Shown here in pieces: positions 11,601-21,883 of a stretch of 30,011 bases of DNA. Both the position numbers and the translations under genes were made by a program. Location of the stretch: contig MU626488.1 in assembly GCA_025603075.1 (NCBI GenBank), positions 1 to 30,011 on the forward strand, in the 5' to 3' direction. The DNA comes from Neoconidiobolus thromboides FSU 785. Lineage: Eukaryota > Entomophthoromycota > Entomophthoromycetes > Entomophthorales > Neoconidiobolaceae. The notes under the pieces were generated by a model. It was not told the origin of the DNA, made no database searches, and was given only the letters and a program-made list of their open reading frames with translations. Numbering within the stretch: the first letter of the stretch is position 1; each line of letters opens with the position of its first letter.

Positions 11601-12732
11601 CCTTCTTATTTGGTGACTGTGAGGCTAGCTCCGTAGGTTGTGAAGTGTTATGTTCAGCTGACAAAAAGGTACTATCAAATGTTGTGTTAAAATCATGTGT
11701 TAACTCGGGCACTTTTCCAGAAGATAGATTGAAAGAAGTATCCCCAAGTAGATTATCATCTTGCTCTAAATTAGAGTCCTGAAATAGTCTATTTAAAAAG
11801 TTATTCTGGGTATTGTTTTCTATAACCTGAGAGGTTAGCTGTTGAGCTGACTCTGGCAAATCGTGATTTCCATTGTTGCCTGTATTTTGAATGTTTGCTG
11901 ATGAAAAGCCCCCAAATTCTCCTAATGTCGCTTCCGTCTCTTCGAAATCGAACTCATCTAATATTTTATAAATGTCTATTTTAGGAGCACTACCTACTTC
12001 CTGTGAATTTTCTGAATTTTGTGATAACAGATTGTTAAATCCACTGATTTCAAGATTGTTATCGATATGGCTAATTTCGTTATTTGAATTTTCGTTAACA
12101 ACTATAACCTTATTAGCATCTGTGAATCCTGAATAAGTTTCAAGTACGTCTTCTTGGACGGTTTTGAGTTGATCGATCAGTTCTTCATATAAGCTTCGTT
12201 TCTCAGCTTTACCTTTGTTCTTTACGATGTTTATTAGCTTTGTGTTAAATGCATCATCATTGTCTATAGATTTATCTTCAAGTAAATTTCCAACATCTAT
12301 AATATTTGAAGCGTTTGTAAACCAATCAAACTCTGATGGGGATAATTGGGAGTTCATTGCTTTCTGTTCTTTTTTGATATTTATTCTATTTTGATCCCTG
12401 TCGTCTTCAGAATTAACATTAGATGAATTTTTAACAACTTCTGTGATATTCGAAGCATTTGTAAATCCGCCAAATTCTACCAAAGATATTTGAGAGCTGA
12501 CAATCTCTGGTTCAATTTCTAAAGCTTTATGGTTTTTGAAATGACCATTTCCATTGAGATTTAAATCACTTGAATTGTTTCTCAAGCGATCCACATCAAC
12601 AATATTTTGATATTGGCTAATTTCATTTCCGTTTTCTTTTGTGGGCTCAGCAGTCTTAGATTCCTCACTATTTGTTGCATATAGCTCTGCTAGACTGCTT
12701 CTTTTGAACCTTTTTGTATCACTATTGTCCAT
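8684..12732 (-). CDS. BRCA2: BRCA2/Brh2-like recombination mediator, nine exons
   Basis: I rebuilt nine exons, 5' to 3': 12732-11592, 11535-11338, 11283-10217, 10167-10051, 10003-9784, 9733-9636, 9581-9421, 9372-8835 and 8788-8684. All introns are GT-AG, 46-56 bp, and every junction keeps frame (1214 aa). Residues 1-380 are acidic and Asn-rich, with four BRC-like FxxA motifs (F90, F138, F203, F276; for example GFTNASN), the type of site that binds RAD51. Residues about 535-633 match the BRCA2 helical domain (DWIKNHYSHIVW at 568-579). OB1 starts near 635 (SDGWYSIKCELDEPL from 659). OB2 spans about 803-905 (EGENYCFYNLIPKRSKD crosses an intron) and OB3 about 907-1000. The expected role is loading RAD51 on single-stranded DNA in homologous recombination, in the nucleus. 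The long tower insertion of vertebrate OB2 is missing or very short. Exons 8-9 are unrecognised; the gene could instead stop at 9417, right after OB3 (1001 aa). Confidence 0.88.
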
Positions 12733-12958
12733 TTTAATTGAGGTGATGCAATTTTGAAAGAATCAAAAGGAACTAAGCGTAAGTAAAAAAATTATGATGA
12801 CTTTGCATTCAGTTTACTTTTGTCTTGTTTTATTGGCTTGATTCGTATTTTGTTCATTTGATTTTATTTTTAAGGCAAATTTCACTTGACCTTTTTAAAA
12901 AATCATATATCCTGCAGCTATATTATGACTTAACTAGCCGTTCATTTAAAAATAAAAA
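12733..12958. other. 5' flank of the BRCA2-like gene
   Basis: This is the start of the 1.1-kb gap between the divergent BRCA2-like and PIP5K genes. No conserved promoter motif was recognised. The remainder of the gap is taken up by the nested inverted repeat and AT-rich DNA. Confidence 0.4.
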
Positions 12959-13273
12959 TTTTAATGCTAGGTTGTTCGAAATGTTCCAGTAACAAACCCA
13001 TGCATATAGAAGACTGTACTATCTTTGGCTGCGAAAGTATTTTTTTGAATGCAAAAATGAAAGTATCAACTATGAATTCTTTAGCAGTGCTGTAACCAAT
13101 GGCTAATTGGCGATTTCTATATGGGAGTGTCTTTTTTGACTTCATTATTTTTTCCATTTTTTAAGTGCTATTTAAGCGGAAAATTTGTTAGTAAGATTCT
13201 TAAATACAAAAATACATCCCCATATGTAAGAATTCACACTGGAACATTTTAAACAACCCAATAGCCATTAAAA
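12959..13273. repeat. inverted-repeat element with a MITE nested inside
   Basis: The left arm GGTTGTTCGAAATGTTCCAG (12970-12989) is the reverse complement, with two mismatches, of CTGGAACATTTTAAACAACC at 13239-13258. The similarity extends outward to AATGCTA (left) and TAGCCATT (right), giving arms of about 32-36 bp. Between them lie about 128 bp of unique sequence, a complete 107-bp MITE, and 12 bp. Without the MITE the element would be about 208 bp. It is a second short inverted-repeat family, of which I saw only this copy. Confidence 0.7.
13119..13225 (-). mobile_element. MITE copy 7, nested
   Basis: A 107-bp copy in reverse orientation with ends ATATGGGAGTG and CATCCCCATAT. It sits inside the inverted-repeat element at 12959-13273, so it arrived later than that element. 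Confidence 0.94.
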
Positions 13274-13834
13274 AAGCTGACCAAAAAATACTTGGCCTAT
13301 AACTTTCTGCAAATTAATTCGCAATAGAATTGTAATAAATATAAACTTATAAAATAAGAAAAGTTTTTTGAAAGCTTCTAAATAATTTCCAAAATTTCAT
13401 AAAAATGAAACTTCTTCAAAAGTCAAATGCCAATTCTGTAAACTATAATGTATCGCGAATAATGAATTTTATTTCTGGAACCTTGATATTATTATTAAGG
13501 AGATGTTTACACTATAAACCAAATTGCTTAAAAATAAAACTATTTGAGGGTAGGTTCTAAAACAAAATTCTGGATAGAAACCTAAAAGTGAAATAACAAA
13601 TTTTAACAGTTTATTTCAAATGTTAATTAATAGTTCAGCAATTATGACCACATAAACTTTTAAAAAAAGAAACTACCTAAACCCAATTAAAGCTTCCATG
13701 AAATCAATTTAGCCAATCAAAAAAATTAACTTAGATTAAAATTCCTTCTTTTAAAAATCACTAACAATCAAATAAACACAAACTCAATTAAACGTTTGAA
13801 GTTTAATGATTTAGTTAACTTTCTTTTCTTATAA
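13274..13834. other. 5' flank of the PIP5K gene
   Basis: AT-rich DNA with no gene or repeat copy recognised. An in-frame TAA at 13832-13834 directly precedes the chosen PIP5K start codon. Confidence 0.45.
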
Positions 13835-15571
13835 ATGATCAATGTGCATGTTCTAGATATAGCGTCTGATTCCCAAGTAAAAAAAACGCAAGTTTCTTTT
13901 ATAGAAGAGGGCGCCAATAACAAAGTTAGGCCAACAATGCCACAACACACTCAATCGTTCTATCTTGAGAAAAAACAAAAGCCAATGTTGCTTGATGATA
14001 GAATAACGGACCAAGCAGAAATTTCAACCGCTACTGCTGCTTCTTTGACAACTAATATCAATCCTGAAAATTTAAAAGCAAAGATGATCAGACACAATAC
14101 GTTAACTACTATTCCACACAGTAAACCAATCGTTGATCCTGTTTCAAAAAAAAGTCCTCCAAGACTATTTACCCGTTCAAGGTCACGTAAAGATACAGTA
14201 AATGCTAATAATAATATAGCAAGATATGGAACAAAAGTTGGGGAAGAGCATAATAACTTTGAGCTGATGTATAACATGCTTACTGGAATTAGGGTTTCGG
14301 TAATTATTAATGTAGCTTTTAGTTCAACTCATTAACTTATTTAGGTTTCTCGTTGTACTGCAAAATTGAAAAGGCCATTAATTAAAGAGGATTTTGTATC
14401 CGCTAATAAATTAGCATTTGACATAACTGGAAATGAGCTGACACCTTCATCAAAATATGATTTTAAGTTTAAAGACTATTCACCATGGGTATTTCGGTCT
14501 TTGAGAGATCTATTCGGCGTGGATCCAGCAGAATATTTAATATCGCTCACGCTAAAATATATCTTATCAGAACTTAATACACCTGGAAAAAGCGGTAGTT
14601 TTTTTTACTATTCTCAAGATTTTCGGTTCATTATAAAAACAGTTCATTACTCAGAGCATAAATTCTTCCGTAAAATTTTGCCTGGTTATTATGAGCATGT
14701 GAAAGCTAACCCAAATACTTTGCTGAGTAGAATTTATGGCTTACATCGTGTCAAGATGCCAAGCTCTAGGAAGATACATTTTGTGGTGATGGCGAATGTT
14801 CTGCCTTCAACCAAGGATATTCACGCCATGTTTGATTTGAAGGGATCGACATATGGCAGATATCTTGATGAAAAAATAGCTTCAGAATCAGGTTTACCTG
14901 TTGTACTTAAGGATCTTAATTGGCTCAAACAAGAAAGACAATTAGAGCTAGGACCTCAGAAAAGGCATATTCTTTTTCAGCAATTATGTTCAGACGCCGA
15001 TTTTTTAGCACGACATAATATCATGGACTACTCACTATTGATTGGAATTCATAATTTAGAAAGGGGTAATCGAGATGGGCTTCGTCAAGCTACCTTGTCC
15101 GTTTTTGACCCAACAGTTAAAACGGGCTCTACAAAAAAAAAATACAAGGATCCAACAGAATTAAAACAACAGGTGGTTTCTGCAGACCCAATAGCATTAA
15201 ATGAAGCTGCACCAGCTGGGACTTCACATCAATTACCCGAAGAAGTCAGTGGGGAAAGATTACAATGTATATTTTATCGTGATGAAGGTGGGTTTATTTC
15301 CACAGATGAAAATGATGTCCCTACGTCTAGCTTGTATTGTATGGGAATTATTGATATTATGACACCGTATTCGATGAAAAAGAGGGTGGAACACTTTTTC
15401 AAAACGATCAATCATAAGGATGATGAGATTTCTTGTGTCAATCCTACTTCTTATGGGCAACGTTTCTTGGCCTTTATTACAAATTCAATCAAAAACAACA
15501 GTGATTTGAAACCTCTGTTACAGGAATATGCAGCTTCCCATATGGCAGATTACCATCCTAAAACTGAATAA
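13835..15571 (+). CDS. MSS4: phosphatidylinositol-4-phosphate 5-kinase (Mss4 type)
   Basis: Two exons, 13835-14299 and 14345-15571, are joined across a 45-bp GT-AG intron (phase 0) and give 563 residues. The start is the first ATG after an in-frame TAA. Residues 1-140 are a low-complexity, basic Ser/Thr-rich tail. The PIPK catalytic domain follows: NMLTGIRVSVSRCTAK across the splice site, FDITGNELTPSSKYDFKFKD, the glycine loop GKSGSFF at 236-242, ATP-binding Lys253 in FIIKT, DLKGS at 319-323, catalytic MDYSLL at 382-387, the metal-binding IID at 490-492, and the specificity-loop region MKKRVEHFF from 499. The kinase makes PI(4,5)P2 from PI4P at the plasma membrane, for actin organisation, endocytosis and signalling. 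Length and motif order fit the family well. A variable insert of about 70 residues (from about 410) separates MDYSLL from the IID motif. Confidence 0.96.
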
Positions 15572-16383
15572 TCTAGTTTAAAAGTGAAATTTGAATTGAG
15601 TTTTGTCCACCACTTGATGTTTTTGGTGGCTTTATTTTTATTTATCTTATACTAATTACCTAATATAATAATGCTTTAACACTATTAATATTTTTTTATT
15701 TTTTCATTGCTTTTTAGTGATATATTTTTTCCATTGTAATTTTACATTTTAATCAAATTTATTTATTTGTCATTTCGAAAGTATTTTATTACACTTATAT
15801 GTATAAACCAGTTACCTAGATTATAAACATTTTAAGTTTCAACTGCTTTGCCGTATCTCTTAATAGCTCTATCAGTTGATATGTTAAATATCTCATTGCA
15901 CACTAGAATAATTTGCTATTATCTATACTACCAGTAATTAAGTTAAGTCACTTGATTTATTTCATTTCAACTTTTGAGTATTTAAAAAACCTATTCAAAC
16001 CAAATATTGATTAATCAAAGCAATATACTATGTATTGGTAACTGATTACAATACTTATTGTATTTAATACCAACACTTATTTAATCTAAACTATAAATTG
16101 GATGATATTATTATTTATGGCGATGATACATGGCTTAAAACTTTTCTACTTTCACCAACCTAGCTTGCCTAAAGTCTGATTATACAAAAAATAATACTAA
16201 CCTAATATGAAAATACCCTTAATTTAATAAAAAATAATATATGGGTATAGTAGTTGAAGTAGAAACATAATATTAATTATCATCGTTTTTAATTCATTAC
16301 TTAGAAATAAATTCTTAAACAAAATCAAAAGTCATAAAACCAAGAAACAAATAAAGTTTTAAAAAAACATTATACCATTTATG
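15572..16383. other. convergent intergenic region
   Basis: This lies between the 3' ends of PIP5K (plus) and the Mms2-like gene (minus). It is AT-rich with no coding frame, tRNA or MITE copy. It presumably holds both polyadenylation regions, although no clean AATAAA was noted close to either stop. Confidence 0.5.
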
Positions 16384-17012
16384 TTAAAATTCTTGACCTT
16401 CATCAGGCTGGGGTAGTTTACGATTATGAGCTCCTGCCATTTCTCTATAAATTAAATTAGTAATGTTGCTTAAATTTTATTTTTCATTACCTTCTTAATT
16501 CAGTGAGTACAGTCTCTAAACTAAAATCACGCCTCCAGTTTGCTAAACATCCAAGCTTACTTGGCTCTACCTAATTTTTATTATTTAATTTTTTTTTTTA
16601 TTAAACCACGTATCAAAGTAACTTACCTTTCCATTTTGTTGGTTCACACAAGTCATGTTAATTTTGGAGATGAAATATAACTCTGGAGGAGCATCTGGGT
16701 AGTTTGGACCACAAACAATTCTTAAGTTATAAATGCGGTTTATATGAGCCGACTATTAAAAATGTTAGATCTATAATAACATCATATAAATCAATATTAG
16801 ACTAACGTTAACCGGTCCTAAAATGGTTCCAAACCAGTTAGTGAGGTTCATATCATCACCATCAGCAAGCCCATAAGAACAAGCGCCATCTCCAATCCCT
16901 TTCTCTCCTTTTTCTAACTCTTCCAGTAATCTAAAGCTTCTTGGTACTTTAATTTAAAGTGAATTAGTTTATCCCATCCTCTATTTGTATTTAGTAACCT
17001 ACCTTTGGCCAT
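16384..17012 (-). CDS. MMS2: Mms2/UBE2V-type ubiquitin-conjugating enzyme variant
   Basis: None of the five exons is long enough to stand out alone. They are 17012-17003, 16946-16807, 16752-16627, 16570-16491 and 16444-16384, with introns of 56, 54, 56 and 46 bp. The product has 138 residues, the normal size for the family. Diagnostic stretches are [47 protein letters not shown] and [12 protein letters not shown]. The usual E2 active-site region is replaced by [15 protein letters not shown], as in UEV proteins, which lack the catalytic cysteine. Together with Ubc13 such proteins build Lys63-linked ubiquitin chains on PCNA in error-free post-replication repair. The first coding exon is only 10 bp (Met-Ala-Lys plus one base). 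Confidence 0.95.
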
Positions 17013-17145
17013 ATTTTATTTAAATAACTCTCAAAACCCAATCTTACTTTTTCATTTTAATATTCTACTTAGAATAAGTAACAAATCAAACTCGATTTTG
17101 AGTTTATGAAAAATACCTGCTGACATCAGAAAAGTGCTTTTTATA
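17013..17145. promoter_or_regulatory. shared divergent promoter, Mms2 / Taspase-1
   Basis: The start codons of the two divergent genes are 133 bp apart, so both promoters must share or overlap in this stretch. No TATA box in standard position was recognised for either gene. Confidence 0.6.
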
Positions 17146-18549
17146 ATGAGTGAAAATTTAGTTATTTTATTACATGTTGGCGCTGGCTATTTTAATGAAG
17201 ACAATCATTCAAAATATAAACATTTGACTAAGCTAGCTATAAATAAAGGAATAAAATGTTATAAAAGGACAAAGAGTATAGACCAAGTACTAGTTAGTGT
17301 AATAAAAACGCTAGAGGTAAGTAAAACTGAGTATTTTATCCTATTATAAAAACATTGGACTATCATTTAGGATTCAGAGCTAACGAATGCTGGTATGTGA
17401 TAAGATTTGTTAAAGAATATTAATTGAAATCCTAGGCTTTGGCTCTAACTTAAACCTAGTTGGTAAAGTGGAACTTGATTGTAGTATAACTAAGAGTAAG
17501 TTTGGTGAAGAAATACTACATCAATTCATTGGGCTAGGTGCAGTTGATAATATAAAAAATCCTATCGAATTAGCAAACAAATTAAAGGAATTAGATATAA
17601 AAGGTGGTATTTTACCTGGGAATAGAGTCGCACCCCTTTTATTAACAAATAAAGGGGTAGAGTATTTTGTAAGCAAACATTATCCAGAGCTACACCATGA
17701 GAACGATTTGCTAATATCAGATAAAGCTAAGCGAGAGCATGAATACTACAAAAAGAATTTAGACACTAACGGATTAGAAGAGATTAAGAATGATACTGTT
17801 GGAGCGATTGTATTTGATTTAAATACTCTTGAGTTGATATCTGGGGTTTCCTCTGGTGGAATATTATTAAAGTTTCCAGGAAGGGTGGGTGAAGTAAAGT
17901 GTTAAATATTCATATTAATGTCACATATATTAAACTTTCTTTAGGCAGCTATATATGGTGCAGGGGTTTGGAGTGAGTTTAGTCAAAATGAAACTGAAGA
18001 GTTAGTTGGAGTTGCATGTAGCACTTCAGGTAATAGCCTTAAACAGTATTATAAAAAGATATAACATTTTTTACGTATATAGGAACTGGAGAAGCTATAA
18101 TTTATAATCAGTTTTCAAAAACATTGGCTAAAAATATATTAAACCCAGATACAGAACCTTTAAATGGTTTTGAAACTAGCTTAATAAATTTTTTAGGTAA
18201 TTTTACTAAAGTTTATTATTCAAATAAATGTAAAAAATTAGACGACCGTAATATAACATATCGTTTTATTAAAGACAATACTGCAGTTGGATCTATATGC
18301 TTATCTTTTTCCGCAGTTCTGAACAACGCCATACCTAGTAATAACTTGATGTAACATAATAACACCAAATAACCTAATTTTAGAGTTTAACCAAGTTGAG
18401 TTTATTTTTGGGCATACAGCACCTAACATGGTAGTTCTGAATTATATATATTGTTTTGTTTATTAAAGTATTTTCAGGGAGTAGCTTATTATAATTCAAG
18501 GAAAAAAAAATTTAAGGTAAATTGGAGTATTATTGTTTGTCACCATTAA
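17146..18549 (+). CDS. TASP1: Taspase-1-like threonine aspartase (Ntn-hydrolase)
   Basis: Seven exons, 17146-17316, 17371-17392, 17436-17893, 17945-18029, 18083-18337, 18384-18430 and 18478-18549, have GT-AG introns of 43-54 bp and stay in frame throughout (369 aa). The protein begins MSENLVILLHVGAGY. The 22-bp exon 2 supplies DSELTNAG, continued by FGSNLNLVGKVELD. Residues NDTVGA carry the predicted nucleophile Thr185 after Asp184, where the proenzyme would cleave itself. SSGGILLKFPGRVGEAAIYGAG follows in two parts across an intron, then STSGTGEA. The late motif VEFIFGHTAPNMGVAYY matches the end of Taspase-1 rather than ordinary L-asparaginases. The animal enzyme cleaves after Asp in targets such as MLL and TFIIA. 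The loop before Thr185 is shorter than in the human enzyme. Reading the last exons without splicing would give a false stop at 18354. Confidence 0.92.
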
Positions 18550-18658
18550 TTGATCTTTAGTTTATTTTGTCTGAAAAAAAAAGGGACAAAAACTATCAGT
18601 TGTCTTTAATAAACCTCTTGATATAGAATAATAATGTCATTTAAACTCTAGTGTGGTT
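18550..18658. other. 3' flank of the Taspase-1-like gene
   Basis: A short AT-rich spacer up to the first of two tandem MITE copies. No clean AATAAA polyadenylation signal was noted. Confidence 0.4.
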
Positions 18659-18759
18659 AGACTCAAAGCGCTCTTTTGTTTAAGAATTTTAATAACAATT
18701 ATTCCATTCAATAGCGCTTGAAAATGGAAAAGTAAATGGAACATAAAAAGATTCACATT
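18659..18759 (+). mobile_element. MITE copy 8, degenerate
   Basis: The core TTTGTTTAAGAATTTTAATA, TCCATTCAATAGCGCTTG and AAAATGGAAAAG are preserved, but both terminal repeats are lost. It lies 19 bp before copy 9, in the same orientation. Confidence 0.75.
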
Positions 18760-18778
18760 TGTTATTCTGATTTGTTAT

Positions 18779-18883
18779 ATATGAGGATGTATTTTTTGTT
18801 TAAGAATTTTACTAACAATCTTTCCACTCAAGTAGCGCTTAAAAAATATAAAAATAACGAAATCAAAAAAAACATCCCCATAT
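18779..18883 (+). mobile_element. MITE copy 9
   Basis: A 105-bp copy with ends ATATGAGGATG and CATCCCCATAT and an intact AGCGCTT centre. It is tandem with degenerate copy 8. Confidence 0.94.
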
Positions 18884-19274
18884 GCTCATATTGTATTCTA
18901 TAATATCTCTAATGTTTTTCGAGATATCGATAGTTTTATATTAAGGGACTGTTTTTGTATTTCTTGTATTTCAAAAACCACTATGTTTTTCAAAAAATGA
19001 TTTATTTTCCAATTATTTAATAAACACTATTTAGATGTATTTCAATAAAGTTTCATTTTAAACTTTCTAATATTAGAAAACAATTTAAAAATAAACTAAC
19101 TTTTTGAAAAAATCGTATATTGTTTTCTATCTAGGTTTTAAGACTGAAATAGAAAAATCTATTTTATATTCTAATGTAATATTTATAAATACTTTATAGA
19201 AATTGGAACTTTTTAAACAATTAAACTTATTACGGTATTTTGGATTTGAATACTAAATAAAAAGACATGTTCAT

Positions 19275-19379
19275 ATATGCTGCCTTTGTAACATCAGAAC
19301 CTAAATGATTTTTCTCCACTCAAATATACTTAAAATCGAACAAAATGGCAAAAATAGTAAACAAAAGACGCCATTATAT
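19275..19379 (+). mobile_element. probable very old MITE copy 10
   Basis: Only CTCCACTCAAATA, CTTAAAAT, AAATGGCAAAAATAGTAA and the overall length of about 105 bp suggest the family. The ends (ATATGC and CCATTATAT) are decayed. Confidence 0.4.
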
Positions 19380-20233
19380 TGTAGTATTTGAATGTCAATA
19401 TGCGAATGTTAAAAAGTGGTTTGATAGATTAAAAAACAATACTGATTAAATGATCAAATATATTACTTAAAACTATTACTGCAATATCTGTGAATAATTT
19501 TAATTCAACAATTTAAATTACATTCACATTAAAAATATTTTACAGTAAATGAAAATTTCGGAAGAAAAATAGAGTTGTTATCTTCCGAAAAAACATTGTC
19601 ATCATTATTAAATTTGAAAGTTTATAATTTTATTCTATGAATAATTAATAGTGGCTTTCGCTTTATAATCATGTTAGTGTTTATCCATTATTTTCTAAAC
19701 TATGCTCCGTTTTATTGTCATTGTATTCGCTTTATTTAATTTCTACTAAATTTTTAACCTGCATCTATTAAAAAGTTAACCATTGTTTATAAAAAAATGA
19801 TATAATTTGTACACACTAAAAAGGACTAAATTATTATAATTATTTTAAAGGGCGGGATTTAAATCCGTTACCATTCACTTTATTAAGTCAAATTTAAATT
19901 TAAGATTTTGTTTGACACCACCTTTATGCCTTGTATAAACAGATTCAAAATAGGCTTTTATTGTTGACTGGTAAATAAGGAACTTATTAAAGTTGTAGTA
20001 TTAAGTATAAGCTATAATAGCAATTAAAAGAATGAATAAAATTGTCTAGAAATCAAATGCAGGAACTATGAGTTTACAACTGATCATCATCAAGTATAAT
20101 TATATCTATTCTAAGATCTGTACCATCTATTAGATAAGATCATTTAATTTCTTAAAAATGGCTCAAAATTACACCGGAAAAAAAATAATCAAAGTTTAAG
20201 CCAGGAATGGGAGTAATAAAATTAACAGAAAAT
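19380..20233. other. gene-free 5' region of the P450 gene
   Basis: AT-rich DNA. It contains a 12-bp perfect palindrome, GGATTTAAATCC, near 19856. A short hydrophobic ATG frame near 19702 stops after 15 codons. No RNA gene was recognised. Confidence 0.4.
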
Positions 20234-20246
20234 TATATATATAAAG
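20234..20246 (+). promoter_or_regulatory. TATA box-like element of the P450 gene
   Basis: TATATATATAAAG lies about 38 bp upstream of the P450 start codon and is followed by the comparatively GC-rich GGGCTG. The spacing would put transcription start very close to the ATG, giving a short leader. This is a positional inference. Confidence 0.45.
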
Positions 20247-20283
20247 GGCTGTTGATAGCACTAATCAAAGTAAAAAAAACAAA

Positions 20284-21857
20284 ATGTCAATATTAGCATA
20301 TAGTTTAATATTTTTAACTTCTATTATATCGATTGCACTTTATCAATCTTTCCATCTCCCCTCTGAATATAAACATTTAAAAGCCGTTTCTATTATCGAC
20401 TTTATTAAACAGTTGCTATCAAAAGCTGAAATCCCAGAAAGATTTGAAAAGTTATATCGTCCAATCCTTAACAAAGACGGCTACGGTCTCATATGGCAAT
20501 CAACTGGGTGGAACTTAATTGTCACTTCACCAAAACAAATTAAAGAAATCATCCTTAACACTGAGAATTTCCATAAAATCGAAGATAAACCAAACGATTA
20601 TGGTCAATTGAGATATCGCTTATTTGGTAAATCCAACATTGTGTTCTCAGATCAAGGTGAATGGAGACACCATCGTAAATCTATAAACCCAGCCTTTAAA
20701 AAAGCATGGAACATCGACATTTTTGAGGAAAGTGGCAAAGAACTTATTGAAAAAATTGAGATGGAACAAGGAAAGGGCGTTTACATACATCTTAAGTTTT
20801 TAAATTTAGCTCTCGACATCTTAGGTAAAGGTTTATTTAGTTACAACTTCCATGCTTTAGAAGATGGTGAAAAGAATCATGGTTATCAATTGTACTCTAA
20901 AGCTATGGCCGGTATCAACGACTTTAAATACTTTGTATTCCCTATATTAGAACTCATTATTCCTGCACGTAAAAAAGTACACCAAGCTACCGAAGAATTC
21001 AAGACTTTCCTTTTAAGTATTATTGAAACAAAAAAGAAGGAAGTTGAATCTGGGGATGTCAAAGATGATATTGTATCTTTAATGGTTAAAAGCTCTTTGG
21101 ATTCTAGTGAGAATGGGCTTTCTAGTACTGAGATTTTATACAACTTATCAATCTTTTTTGCCGCTGGACACGACACTACTGCCAATACCTTAACCTCGAC
21201 TATTTATTTCTTGAGTAAACATAAAGTAATTTTGTTACCTAAATAATCTAATCTAATCTAATCTAATCTAATATATAGGATATCCAAAAAAAAGCTCGTG
21301 AAGAGGTATTAAATGTACTTGGAAATAATGGAGAGATAAAAGCACCAGATCATGAACAACAAAAAGAGTTAAAGTACCTTACCTGTGTAATTAAAGAAAG
21401 TATGAGATTTGCACCAACAGTAACTCAATTACGTCGTTTTCCAACCAAAGATCTCTCGTTAAGTGATGGCACTAGGATTAAGAAGGGACTAGCAGTCCTT
21501 TTGCCAATTTACTTGCATCACCGCAATCCAGAAATCTTTTCCAAGCCAGAGGAATTTAATCCAGATCGCTTTGAAGATCCTTATGGTAAAGAATCAAGCG
21601 CTTGGATGCCTTTCGGTATGGGAACAAGAACATGTAAGAAATTTACTTATAAACTAATTAGCTTTTACTTATAGTTTAATTTAGGTATTGGAATGAACTT
21701 CTCTTTAATTGAACAAAAAGTTATTCTTTCTATGCTTCTTCAAAAATATGACTTTAAACTTGGCTCTGAATCCTCTAAATGGGATCATGATAACTACAAC
21801 TCAGGCAGTTTAATGCATATTGAAAATCCTGACATTGATTTTATTCCTAGAGTTTAA
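20284..21857 (+). CDS. cytochrome P450 monooxygenase, microsomal type
   Basis: Three exons, 20284-21225, 21279-21633 and 21685-21857, have introns of 53 and 51 bp and give 489 residues, a normal P450 length. Residues 1-20 are a hydrophobic N-terminal anchor (MSILAYSLIFLTSIISIALY), placing the enzyme on the ER membrane. Helix C shows GEWRHHRKSINPAF. The I-helix oxygen-binding motif AAGHDTT is at 293-299. The K-helix ExxR is E354-R357. FNPDRF follows at 407-412, and the haem loop FGMGTRTCIG carries the ligand Cys433, whose codon is split by intron 2. All catalytic hallmarks are intact, so the enzyme should be functional with a P450 reductase. The overall pattern resembles CYP4/CYP52-like hydroxylases of fatty acids or alkanes, but I cannot assign the substrate. 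Confidence 0.96.
21244..21272 (+). repeat. (TAATC)n microsatellite inside P450 intron 1
   Basis: Five tandem TAATC units plus TAAT occupy more than half of the 53-bp intron and end six bases before the AG acceptor. Each CTAAT unit resembles the fungal branch-point consensus CTRAY. Confidence 0.9.
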
Positions 21858-21877
21858 TAATTTACTGTTTATACTTA

Positions 21878-21883
21878 AATAAA
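21878..21883 (+). terminator. AATAAA polyadenylation signal candidate, P450
   Basis: AATAAA starts 21 bp after the P450 stop codon, followed by a T-rich stretch. In DNA this AT-rich the motif is common by chance. Confidence 0.4.

Noticed and set aside
12942..13157. A 71-codon minus-strand ORF
   Set aside because: It spans part of the nested MITE and the inverted-repeat arm, so it is a repeat shadow.
13960..14277. A minus-strand hydrophobic ORF opposite PIP5K exon 1
   Set aside because: It is an antisense shadow of the kinase's N-terminal coding region, with no independent evidence.
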